Source: Shewanella sp. (lineage in GTDB: Bacteria; Pseudomonadota; Gammaproteobacteria; Enterobacterales; Shewanellaceae). From it: a stretch of DNA of 55,496 bases. Position numbers and translations under genes: made by a program. Below the pieces are notes generated by a model, which saw only the letters and a list, made by a program, of their open reading frames with translations, did not search any database and was not told where the DNA came from. Every line of letters begins with the position of its first letter. Position 1 is the first letter of the stretch. The stretch spans positions 1-55,496 of the forward strand of contig NZ_JABSSM010000031.1 in NCBI RefSeq assembly GCF_013214165.1, given 5' to 3'. Below, one piece after another: positions 1-7,609 of this stretch.

Positions 1-214
1 TTAACCATACAACCCAGATGGGTTTATTCTTGTGAAGAGAAGTATGTGGTTAATGCGTGTATTACTTGATAAGCACAAAAGAATACGAACTTGATTTAAG
101 TCGAACTTAATTATTACTTTTATTTAACGCTGTTTAAAAGACTATTTTAAATGGCCAGCTTTCTAAATTCTTTTACCTTTAGCTTTTTAAAAGCTGAAAG
201 TAATCGCCAAATTA
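1..214 (+). other. 23S rRNA 3' tip and 23S-5S spacer
   Basis: The first bases (TTAACC) match the expected last bases of bacterial 23S rRNA, and the AACCCAGATGGGTTT hairpin that follows looks like the start of the processing stalk beyond it. The rest, up to the 5S gene at 215, is AT-rich spacer with no ORF and no tRNA that I can fold. The 23S assignment is an inference from position and a very short match. Confidence 0.5.
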
Positions 215-331
215 GTCTGGAAACCATAGCATTGTGGCACCACCTGAACCCATCTCGAACTCAGAAGTGAAACGCAATCGCGCCGATGGTAGTGTGGGGT
301 CTCCCCATGTGAGAGTAGGTCATTTCCAGGC
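215..331 (+). rRNA. rrf: 5S ribosomal RNA
   Basis: A complete 5S rRNA of about 117 nt, running from GTCTGGAAACCATAGC to CATTTCCAGGC. The 5' and 3' ends pair to form helix I, and the conserved CCGAT/GAACTCAGAAGTGAAAC core is present. It is the last gene of a ribosomal operon entering from the left and is followed directly by an intrinsic terminator at 348-374. The ends are set by the terminal pairing, to within one or two bases. Confidence 0.95.
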
Positions 332-347
332 GCCTATTTAAGTAGAA

Positions 348-374
348 AAGCCACCTGAATAAGGTGGCTTTTTT
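348..374 (+). terminator. rRNA operon terminator
   Basis: Eight-bp stem AAGCCACC / GGTGGCTT around a TGAATAA loop, followed by a run of T. It lies 16 nt after the 5S gene. A nearly identical copy stands at 1451-1477 beyond the mosaic region. Confidence 0.9.
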
Positions 375-681
375 GCGTCTGGGTATTTTAAAAATATAGA
401 TGTTATTGCCCATATCCTACTTCAGTGCAGGCAGGTGACTTTTCCACTTAAGCACGTACGTGCAATGCCTAGCCCCGATGTCGACCCGCCGCTTAGCGGG
501 GTCCCCAGCTTGCAGCAAAGCTGCTGAATACTGCGTATTCAAAGCACTGTTTTTTCGCCCCCATGTGTCCACTTCGCGGATCGAGGTCACTGATATGCTC
601 CTGCATAAGTGACACTTCCCACATCCATGTGGGTCGTAAGTCATTTCCAGGCGCCTAATTTCTCGTAAAGAGAGTCGATAA

Positions 682-710
682 AGCCCGTTGCTAACGCAAC
701 GGGCTTTTTT
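682..710 (+). terminator. Second rRNA-type terminator
   Basis: Ten-bp perfect stem AGCCCGTTGC / GCAACGGGCT with loop TAAC and a following T run. It lies just after a fragment of a 5S 3' end (CATTTCCAGGCGCC near 641-654), as if a second 5S gene once preceded it. Confidence 0.85.
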
Positions 711-853
711 CGTTTAGGCCTGACTCTTTGTTGCAAGAAGTGACCGAACGAACATGGGGAATATAAAGAGCCCGAACGCAGTGAGGTTCATTCCATGTGA
801 TAGGTCGATAATTGCATCCTGCATAATCGACACTTCCCACATCCATGTGGGTC

Positions 854-1031
854 GTAGGGTGAAGGGCCTGCGCTTATCAAGCTGGGTTGGTAGAAAAACG
901 TTCCAGACATTTTCTATATTCCTCACATCCTTGTGAGTCAACGCGGAGGATTTCGATAACTGCTCCTGCGTTATTCTACTTACCGCCATCCTTGGCGGCA
1001 CGCCCGAAGCTGGGCCATTGGAAGGCGCCTT
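854..1031. repeat. Imperfect direct duplication, copy A
   Basis: This 178-bp stretch from GTAGGGTGAAGGGCC to GGAAGGCGCCTT recurs at 1223-1412 with few substitutions. Copy A lacks 12 bp that, in copy B, complete the hairpin ATCAAGC-GTA-GCTTGAT. It carries the CTCACA and CCGCCA hairpins. Confidence 0.9.
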
Positions 1032-1222
1032 GGTTGCAGACTACAAAATCACTATTTCCGAGACCAATCGCCGCTGAGCTTGGTCAGAAATTGCGTCCAT
1101 GCATTGCTGACATTCACCACATCCATGTGGCTTGCTCCCCAGCTTGCAGCAAAGCTGCTGCGCGTTACGACAATGCAATGTACTGTGTACATTAAGCACA
1201 CTGTCTCCACCCCCATGTGAGA

Positions 1223-1412
1223 GTAGGGTGAAGGGCCTGCGCTTATCAAGCGTAGCTTGATGCTGGGTTGGTAGAAAAACGTTCCAGACATTTTCTACAT
1301 TCCTCACATCCTTGTGAGTCAACGCGGAGGGCTTCGATAACTGCTGCTGCGTTATTCTACTTACCGCCATCCTTGGCGGCATGCCCGAAGCTGGGCCATT
1401 GGAAGGCGCCTT
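1223..1412. repeat. Imperfect direct duplication, copy B
   Basis: This 190-bp partner of 854-1031 has the extra 12 bp that form a perfect 7-bp stem (ATCAAGC/GCTTGAT, about 1245-1261). It starts inside a 5S-like piece (CCCCATGTGAGAGTAGG), so the duplicated block appears to have joined a 5S remnant. Confidence 0.9.
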
Positions 1413-1450
1413 CGATTTTTTGTTCCATAACAGGCGCTCATTAAGTGACT

Positions 1451-1477
1451 AAGCCACCTGAATAAGGTGGCTTTTTT
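1451..1477 (+). terminator. Copy of the 5S terminator
   Basis: The same stem as at 348-374 (AAGCCACC / GGTGGCTT, loop TGAATAA) with a T7 run. It closes the mosaic region, suggesting the region arose inside or by duplication of the operon's 3' end. Confidence 0.85.
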
Positions 1478-1859
1478 GTACAGGAAGTACTTATCCTTGA
1501 ACGCCAAGGATGGCGTAGGAAAGGGTTTTCGTCTGGAATTTAATAAAATTCAGCTGTTTAGCTCGAACTTATCAGTACTGATATCAGGTGACTTATCCAT
1601 TTAAGCACGTACGTGCAATGCTATTTTGGTTTATAAAGAGTCGATGTCGGTCGATAAATGCTCCTCGATAACGGCTCCTGCGTTATTCTACCTTCGTCCA
1701 TCCTTGGTCTCGTACCTCCTGAATCCTTTCAGTCGTGCATAATCGACACTTCCCACATCCATGTGGATCGCCACGCCGCTGAGCTTGGTCAGAAATTGCA
1801 TCCATGCATTGCTGACATTCACCACATCCCCACAGTTTGCAACAATGCTACTTCATGGT

Positions 1860-2171
1860 CTAATCGCAGAAACCTTCATGAAGAAATAGGTGTCTGGTTT
1901 GGTTAAATCTGGATTCGTCTGCAGTGATAAAGTCTATGGCTAGCTGATACTTTGCTAGGACAAATTTTTCTAGTTTAGCTATTTCGTATTCATTCATAAC
2001 TATATTCATGGCTTCTTGAGTCCACTCGGGTTCACCAAGCCCTATATCATTGTCATCAGGATCATAGTGCGTCACCATCCATTCCTGAAGCTGATCTGAG
2101 TTTATCTTCTGCTCTCCCCAAGAGTTAAGTACATCGAGAAGCTGCTGTTTACTGATATTAGGTTTCGTCAT
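1860..2171 (-). CDS. Uncharacterised small acidic protein
   Basis: A 103-residue soluble acidic protein with no signal peptide or membrane segment. I do not recognise the family with confidence; the mostly helical composition and the DPDDND acidic stretch near residue 40 give no function. The ATG at 2171 was preferred to a TTG at 2195, although neither has a strong Shine-Dalgarno sequence. The gene stands alone, beside the rRNA mosaic, and ends at the edge of the repeats. A small immunity-type protein is conceivable from size and charge, but nothing in the neighbourhood (no toxin gene) supports that. Confidence 0.6.
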   Translation of the reverse strand: MTKPNISKQQLLDVLNSWGEQKINSDQLQEWMVTHYDPDDNDIGLGEPEWTQEAMNIVMNEYEIAKLEKFVLAKYQLAIDFITADESRFNQTRHLFLHEGFCD

Positions 2172-2498
2172 AGGTCTACCATTACAAGGGAGCAAATTGA
2201 GTAATGGCGAAGAGTACCTGTAATTGCTGGTAGGATCGAGTCTTGTCGCAGTCGATGATAACCCTAGCCGTATGCTAGATATCTCCCTTTAGCTTAACTG
2301 AACCTTAATTTACTGTAATTCACTTGGCTATGCGTGTTAGTATCAAAAACTAATTTAACTGGGTTGATTAGTACTTTTGTTCTAACTAATCTATTGATAA
2401 ATAACTTTAAAATAGTTGGTTGTGGGTGGTGCAGACAAGGTAGTGATGACAATTCACTTGTCATATCCAGTCATCAACTTATAACACTTACTTGAGCT
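2172..2498. other. Intergenic, divergent promoter region
   Basis: 327 bp of AT-rich sequence between the small leftward gene and the rightward transporter. It presumably carries promoters for both, but I see no operator palindrome or riboswitch-like structure. Confidence 0.5.
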
Positions 2499-3920
2499 GT
2501 GGATAACAATAATATGAATGAAAGAGTCTCACCAAAACCTCAATTCCCAAGAATATTTTGGATCGCTAACTGTGTCGAACTGTTAGAGCGCGCGGCTTAC
2601 TACGGCGTGTTTATCGTTATTACCCTATACCTGTCCAGAATTCTTGGTTTCACTGATATCGAAGCGGCCTGGTTAGCGGGTTCATTTTCTGCTGGTTTAT
2701 ATTTTCTGCCTACATTTACCGGTGCACTGGCGGATAAAATGGGCTTCAGGTCGGCTCTTTTGTTAGCTTTTGGTCTGCTAACCTTAGGTTATTCAGGTTT
2801 AGCCCTTTTCCCCGCTCTGTTAGAGGCTCAGGGATTGGTAGAGTATGGCCGTGAAGCCATTTACCATGGATTGAAAGAAGCTGATATTCGTTGGGCTATT
2901 ATTCCTATCTTGATTGTCATCATGATCGGCGGTTCATTTATCAAGGCGGTGATCACTGCCACAGTGGCTAAGTCCACCACAGCGGCGAACCGTGCCAAAG
3001 GCTTCTCGATTTTCTACATGATGGTCAATATCGGTGCCTTCTCTGGTAAGACTGTGGTCAAGCCGTTGCGGGAGTCGATGGGAGATCTTGGTCTGGTTAA
3101 CTTGAACTATTTTGCCGCGACTATGACCTTGATAGCCTTTGTCAGTATCTACTTTTTCTTCAAAAATGCCGAGACAAATACCCAAGGTAAATCACTCGAC
3201 GAGATATGGTCAGCCCTTATCAAGGTACTTACCAATGGCCGTCTAGTTACCTTAATACTCATCATCACTGGCTTCTGGATGGTGCAACATCAGTTGTATG
3301 CAACTATGCCTAAATATGTGCTGCGCATGGCGGGCGAAGGGGCTTCTCCTTCTTGGTATGCTAACGTTAATCCGTTAGTGGTATTTATGACTGTCAGCTT
3401 AGTGACCTCGTTAATGAGTAAGCGAAGTGCCTTATTTTCCATGAGCATAGGCATGCTTATCATGCCATTTTCTGCACTCTTGATGGCTTCTGGAAACATG
3501 CTCGATGGCGACGTGGATCTCGGATTTATGCAGATGCATCCTATCGCCTTTATGATGATAATCGGTATCGTGTTTCAGGGTTTGGCTGAGTCATTTATCT
3601 CACCGCGTTTCCTCGAATACTTCTCGTTGCAGGCCCCCAAAGGAGAAGAGGGCTTGTACTTAGGCTTCTCTCACCTGCACTCATTTATCAGTTCACTGCT
3701 CGGCTTTGGTCTATCGGGTTATTTGCTGCAAGCTTACTGCCCAGATCCACGTACGTTTTCCAGCCATGAAGCCTGGCTAGAGGCATCGGCCAATGCTCAC
3801 TATATCTGGTATGTGTTTGCGGCCATCGCTACTGTCTCGGCAATTTCATTGATCATCTATGGCGTAGTGATCAAACGGTTGGATTCTAAAGCCGCAGAGG
3901 CAAGTCTGGTTACAGCTTAG
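2499..3920 (+). CDS. POT-family proton-coupled peptide transporter
   Basis: A 473-residue polytopic inner-membrane protein of the POT/PTR branch of the major facilitator superfamily, which imports di- and tripeptides or related solutes with protons. The N-terminal ExxER motif is present (E27, E30, R31, followed by YYG at 34-36), as is the second family signature FYMMVNIGAF from about residue 172. The length fits bacterial POT proteins. The start is uncertain: GTG at 2499 has a GAG only 2 nt upstream, and ATG at 2514 has none. It stands alone and ends at a strong hairpin at 3948-3987. The substrate cannot be read from sequence. Confidence 0.85.
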   Translation: MDNNNMNERVSPKPQFPRIFWIANCVELLERAAYYGVFIVITLYLSRILGFTDIEAAWLAGSFSAGLYFLPTFTGALADKMGFRSALLLAFGLLTLGYSGLALFPALLEAQGLVEYGREAIYHGLKEADIRWAIIPILIVIMIGGSFIKAVITATVAKSTTAANRAKGFSIFYMMVNIGAFSGKTVVKPLRESMGDLGLVNLNYFAATMTLIAFVSIYFFFKNAETNTQGKSLDEIWSALIKVLTNGRLVTLILIITGFWMVQHQLYATMPKYVLRMAGEGASPSWYANVNPLVVFMTVSLVTSLMSKRSALFSMSIGMLIMPFSALLMASGNMLDGDVDLGFMQMHPIAFMMIIGIVFQGLAESFISPRFLEYFSLQAPKGEEGLYLGFSHLHSFISSLLGFGLSGYLLQAYCPDPRTFSSHEAWLEASANAHYIWYVFAAIATVSAISLIIYGVVIKRLDSKAAEASLVTA

Positions 3921-3947
3921 GGTAAAGTGAGTCGAAAGGATTAAACC

Positions 3948-3987
3948 AGAAACAAGTATGCTCCAGCTTTGGGGCATACTTGTTTCT
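3948..3987 (+). terminator. Long hairpin after the POT gene
   Basis: Perfect 14-bp inverted repeat AGAAACAAGTATGC / GCATACTTGTTTCT around a 12-nt loop. There is no long T run, but position and stability suggest a terminator. Confidence 0.7.
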
Positions 3988-4214
3988 AGTGCTTAAATTT
4001 TCAGAGATTGACTACGATTTTCGGTTACCTATTAGCGCAAGTCAGTATAAAAATTGCTATACTCCGCCCATCATTATTAAGCCTGATTACCATCGATTTC
4101 ACGGGGTGATATTTCGCTTAATAAATTCGATTTATATCAGCGGTATATCAGTAGTTTTAATTGATATTCGCTTTCATGGCGAGCTTGTCGTCGTGATAAA
4201 AATAGGAATAGACC

Positions 4215-5624
4215 TTGAGCCAAGTTACCCCAAAAGCAGACACCAATATGTCATTTTCGACATTGACCTTGAAACCTGAGTTAATTGATAACCTTAAGAC
4301 CATGGGTTATGACTCGATGACAGCCATTCAGGCGCAAAGCTTACCGGCTATCTTGAACGGTGAAGATGTGATCGGCCAAGGTAAAACCGGCTCGGGTAAA
4401 ACCGCAGCATTTGGCCTAGGTCTATTGAACAAGTTAGATGTGAAACGTTTTCGAATTCAGTCGCTGGTCTTGTGTCCGACTCGAGAGTTGGCTGATCAGG
4501 TAGCGAAAGAGATCCGTACTCTGGCTCGCGGTATTCACAACATCAAGGTGCTGACCTTATGTGGTGGCGTGCCTATGGGGCCGCAGATCGGCTCGCTCGA
4601 ACATGGAGCCCATATCATAGTGGGTACGCCGGGTCGTATTATCGATCACCTGTCGCGTGAGCTGTTAAATCTTGAAAACGTTAACACCTTAGTGCTCGAT
4701 GAAGCCGATCGTATGTTGGAGATGGGCTTCTTGCCAGATCTGGATTACATCATGGCCGAGATGCCACGTGAACGTCAGACCTTGTTGTTTAGCGCCACAT
4801 TCCCTAAGCAGATCCAAAAGGTCGCAGAGCAGATAATGTTTAAGCCTGTGATGGTCAAGGTCGCATCAACTCATGATAGCAACAGTATCGATCAGCATTT
4901 TTATCAGATTGACAGTAATAAAGATCGTCAAAAAGCGTTGCGCTTATTGCTACTGCAGCACCGTCCTGATAGCGCAGTGGTCTTTTGTAATACCAAGCGT
5001 GAGACTAAAGATGTGGCGGCCACATTAGCCAATGATGGTTTCAATGTCGTAGCGCTTCATGGTGATCTGGAGCAAAGAGACAGAGATATCACCCTGATGC
5101 AGTTCGCCAACAAGAGTGCCTCGATCATGGTAGCAACCGATGTCGCCGCTCGCGGCTTGGACATCGAAGCATTGGATATGGTGATTAACTACGAATTTGC
5201 CTTCGATACCGAAGTGCATATTCACCGCATAGGTCGTACTGGCCGTGCTGGCAGTAAGGGCACAGCCTTTACCTTCTACACCTATGACGATGATTACAAG
5301 ATTAAGTTGTTAGAAGAGTCTTTGGGTCGTGATATCGTCAGCGAAGGTTTACCCCCTGAGAATCTATTAGACACCTTCCCGACTCAGCCTAGAATGGTCA
5401 CCCTACAGATCGAAGGCGGCAAGAAGAACAAGGTGCGCCCCGGCGATATTCTTGGCGCACTAACCGGTGACGATGGCATTCAAGGCTCAGAAGTCGGCAA
5501 GATTAAGATCACCGAATTTCGCTCATATGTCGCCGTTGACCGTAAAGTCGCTAAGCGTGCCCTGCATAAAATAGTCAACGGCAAGCTTAAAGGTCGCACG
5601 TATCGTGCTTGGGAAATGAGATAA
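4215..5624 (+). CDS. dbpA: ATP-dependent RNA helicase DbpA
   Basis: A 469-residue DEAD-box helicase that acts on 23S rRNA during assembly of the large ribosomal subunit. Motif I GKTGSGKT is at 56-63, DEAD at 162-165, SAT at 193-195 and HRIGRTGR near 340. The last 75 residues form the DbpA-type RNA-binding domain (VTLQIEGGKKNKVRPGDILGAL), which separates it from RhlE and SrmB relatives. The start is a TTG preceded by AGGA seven bases upstream; an ATG at 4248 is possible but has no ribosome-binding site. It is monocistronic, followed by hairpins. Confidence 0.92.
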   Translation: MSQVTPKADTNMSFSTLTLKPELIDNLKTMGYDSMTAIQAQSLPAILNGEDVIGQGKTGSGKTAAFGLGLLNKLDVKRFRIQSLVLCPTRELADQVAKEIRTLARGIHNIKVLTLCGGVPMGPQIGSLEHGAHIIVGTPGRIIDHLSRELLNLENVNTLVLDEADRMLEMGFLPDLDYIMAEMPRERQTLLFSATFPKQIQKVAEQIMFKPVMVKVASTHDSNSIDQHFYQIDSNKDRQKALRLLLLQHRPDSAVVFCNTKRETKDVAATLANDGFNVVALHGDLEQRDRDITLMQFANKSASIMVATDVAARGLDIEALDMVINYEFAFDTEVHIHRIGRTGRAGSKGTAFTFYTYDDDYKIKLLEESLGRDIVSEGLPPENLLDTFPTQPRMVTLQIEGGKKNKVRPGDILGALTGDDGIQGSEVGKIKITEFRSYVAVDRKVAKRALHKIVNGKLKGRTYRAWEMR

Positions 5625-5633
5625 CCTAGTTTG

Positions 5634-5660
5634 CTAGTCTCATAGTTGAGACTAGGTTTT
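5634..5660 (+). terminator. dbpA terminator
   Basis: Nine-bp perfect stem CTAGTCTCA / TGAGACTAG with loop TAGT, then GTTTTAATTTTT. Confidence 0.8.
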
Positions 5661-6007
5661 AATTTTTGAAGGGGAGCGATTAAGATCGCTGCCCTTTTTA
5701 TTACCTTTAATTCAATGGTAACGTTAAGCCTCTAGTGCCCCACTAGAGGGGGGGAAGACCGTTTTAAATATGCTTCTCAAACTCAATCATAAAACGATTT
5801 TAGACAAAAGTAATAATTTCCCAAGGCTAGATCATAGCCTAGCGCTGGTTAATTATAAGGAGTGGTTACTCTAGTTTTTTGTGAGTAGTAGCTATTTTTA
5901 CTATCTGTTTATTGTACACACCTAGTTACAATAAAATTCGTTACGATAATGATGGTTATGGATATATAAGTGTTAGCATTTTGAAAAGTGCTTACTGGAT
6001 TTAGCGT
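5661..6007. other. Intergenic with further hairpins
   Basis: Contains a second terminator-like hairpin (about 5671-5699, AGCGAT/ATCGCT flanked by GGG/CCC and a T run) and the inverted repeat CCTCTAGT/ACTAGAGG near 5731-5751. The remaining 250 bp before the GGDEF gene are AT-rich with no recognised element. Confidence 0.6.
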
Positions 6008-6910
6008 GTGAACAACAATAATAATTATAATAAAATACTGTTTGATCACGCTGTCATCGGCCTAGCGTTATGTCGAATGAATGGCGACTTGGTCGATGTT
6101 AACTCTGCGTTCGCGGCAATAATTGGTAGGTCAACTGAGGAAGTATTAACCTTAAGCTATTGGGAAATCACGCCAGAAAAATATCTATCACAAGAAGCTA
6201 TGCAACTAGAGAGTCTCGAAGACACAGGGAAATACGGGCCTTATGAAAAAGAGTACCTTCACGTGGATGGTCATCTAGTGCCTGTGTGCTTATCTGGACA
6301 AATTGTCGACATAGAGGGTGAGCGCTACATTTGGTCCAGTGTTGAAGATATCACAGCCCGTAAACAAACAGAAAATGAACTTGCTCGTCTCTACAAAGAA
6401 GTGAAACAACAGTCGTTATTGGATGGGTTGACAGGAGTATCCAATAGAAGAATGTTTGACTTAAGCCTTGAGAGAGAGTGGAAGCATTCTGTAAGAGACG
6501 GAGTGCCATTGTCATTGATCTTGATCGATGTGGATTATTTTAAGATGTACAATGATGGTTACGGTCATAGGCAGGGCGACGAGTGTTTGAAACTGATTGC
6601 TCAATTATTAAGTACGTTAGCAAGGCGTCCCCTTGATTTAATATCACGATATGGTGGCGAAGAATTTGTCTTATTGCTTCCTAATACAAGCAAATTACAG
6701 GCTATTCGTATCGCAGAGCAATGCATTAGCATTGTACGAGCAAGGAGCATCCCACATAAATTATCCAAGACCAGTGATATCGTTACGGTTAGCGCTGGAG
6801 TGTGTACTGTCATTCCCATGGGGGATACAAGGTCATCTAGTCTCATCGAAGCCGCTGATAAATTGCTCTATGAGGCCAAGACAAATGGTCGTAACCGACT
6901 TGAATATTAA
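6008..6910 (+). CDS. PAS-GGDEF diguanylate cyclase
   Basis: A 300-residue cytoplasmic protein predicted to make cyclic di-GMP. An N-terminal PAS domain (about 5-120, ending in the PAC-type EDITARKQTENEL) is joined by a short helix to a GGDEF domain (about 135-300). The catalytic motif is GGEEF at 216-220, and the product-inhibition I-site RPLD is at 207-210, five residues upstream, so it should be active and feedback-controlled. There is no membrane segment and no EAL domain. The GTG start at 6008 has only a weak upstream purine stretch. No neighbour suggests its input signal. Confidence 0.88.
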   Translation: MNNNNNYNKILFDHAVIGLALCRMNGDLVDVNSAFAAIIGRSTEEVLTLSYWEITPEKYLSQEAMQLESLEDTGKYGPYEKEYLHVDGHLVPVCLSGQIVDIEGERYIWSSVEDITARKQTENELARLYKEVKQQSLLDGLTGVSNRRMFDLSLEREWKHSVRDGVPLSLILIDVDYFKMYNDGYGHRQGDECLKLIAQLLSTLARRPLDLISRYGGEEFVLLLPNTSKLQAIRIAEQCISIVRARSIPHKLSKTSDIVTVSAGVCTVIPMGDTRSSSLIEAADKLLYEAKTNGRNRLEY

Positions 6911-7073
6911 GATATTAATCTGAGACAGCTGATTGCCATGGTATTTTTTGAATTCAGGTCATGCAGGGATTTTACTTGAGTCCTAGTGGTTAGATGTCTT
7001 TACAAGGTTATCCTTACCGAAAATCCAGTTTAGCTTCCAAGTTTCTGGTTCATGGGGCTAGCTACGCCAGCGT
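6911..7073. other. Short non-coding stretch
   Basis: Between the GGDEF gene and a decayed leftward gene. I see no hairpin terminator or other element. Confidence 0.4.
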
Positions 7074-7483
7074 TTAGTCGAATACCTTACTGCATGCAGA
7101 ACATGTGTTGAAAGCATCATCCCAACGGCGGATATCGTTGGCGCGTCTCCATCGTGATTGCCAGAATCCATCATGCAGGCACCATCCTAGCTCTATCAGT
7201 AGCGTGTCTTGCTCTTTTACCGGCTAAAACGGGGTGATCATTACTGCGGCCCAGGTGATGCCGCCGCGGTTATCGGCCCAGTTTTGCCAGAAGCTATCCA
7301 GATTAATCCATTGCAGACTCGACACTTCCCATGCCTTAGATTGACCATTTATTAACATGATCTGGCCGTTATATTCGCCTTTTAGCCCGTCTGTTAGTTC
7401 CGCCTCTTGGGTTTGTTTTTTGCATCACCTGTGTAGACTGCTGCAGAGATTAATATCATCATCAATACTATGGTAGCCGCCAT
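7074..7483 (-). pseudogene. Decayed membrane-anchored protein gene
   Basis: Read leftward from the ATG at 7483, the sequence gives a membrane anchor (MAATIVLMMILISAAVY), then runs out of frame at an A6 tract near 7425. One base later a new frame continues (QEAELTDGLKGEYNGQIM and onward) until a TAG at 7224-7226, after which the same frame stays open and ends at TAA 7074-7076. The tail (KRW-like RRANDIRRWDDAF) still looks protein-like. I infer one gene of roughly 135 codons broken by a frameshift and a stop. The family is not recognised and no clear ribosome-binding site is seen. Confidence 0.5.
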
Positions 7484-7563
7484 GGCGCGTAAAAAGTACC
7501 AACAGACCTAACCTGGTGTACTTGAGAGCTGAGATTAGGTCAGAATGTATGCGGACTTAGCAT

Positions 7564-7596
7564 GTTCCAAAGGAGCTCATTGAGCTCCTTTGGAAC
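7564..7596. terminator. Perfect 15-bp hairpin
   Basis: GTTCCAAAGGAGCTC / GAGCTCCTTTGGAAC with a 3-nt loop, 14 bases beyond the stop of the leftward amidohydrolase gene. It lacks a T run on that strand, so it may act as a terminator or an mRNA-stabilising end. Confidence 0.6.
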
Positions 7597-7609
7597 AATA
7601 AAAGCAAAG

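Larger units (their letters stand above)
375..1859. repeat. Non-coding mosaic of 5S fragments and hairpin repeats
   Basis: About 1.5 kb without a credible gene. It contains copies of the 5S 3' end (around 638-651) and of a 5S internal piece (around 1211-1227), two further terminators (682-710 and 1451-1477), and many short perfect hairpins. A recurrent type has the loop TCCA or TCCT closed by varying stems: CCCACA/TGTGGG at 618-633 and 836-851, CTCACA/TGTGAG at 922-937 and 1303-1318, CCGCCA/TGGCGG at 983-998 and 1364-1379, CCACA/TGTGG at 1117-1130 and 1753-1766. Short ORFs across it follow the repeats and read through inverted repeats on both strands, so I do not call them genes. Confidence 0.75.

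Noticed and set aside
714..1382. Overlapping leftward ORFs of 79-113 residues in the rRNA flank
   Set aside because: They read through inverted repeats and duplicate each other because the DNA is duplicated; no ribosome-binding sites, and equally long frames exist on the other strand.
3980..4279. 99-residue ORF before dbpA
   Set aside because: It overlaps the dbpA start, has no protein-like family features and begins next to the upstream terminator hairpin.
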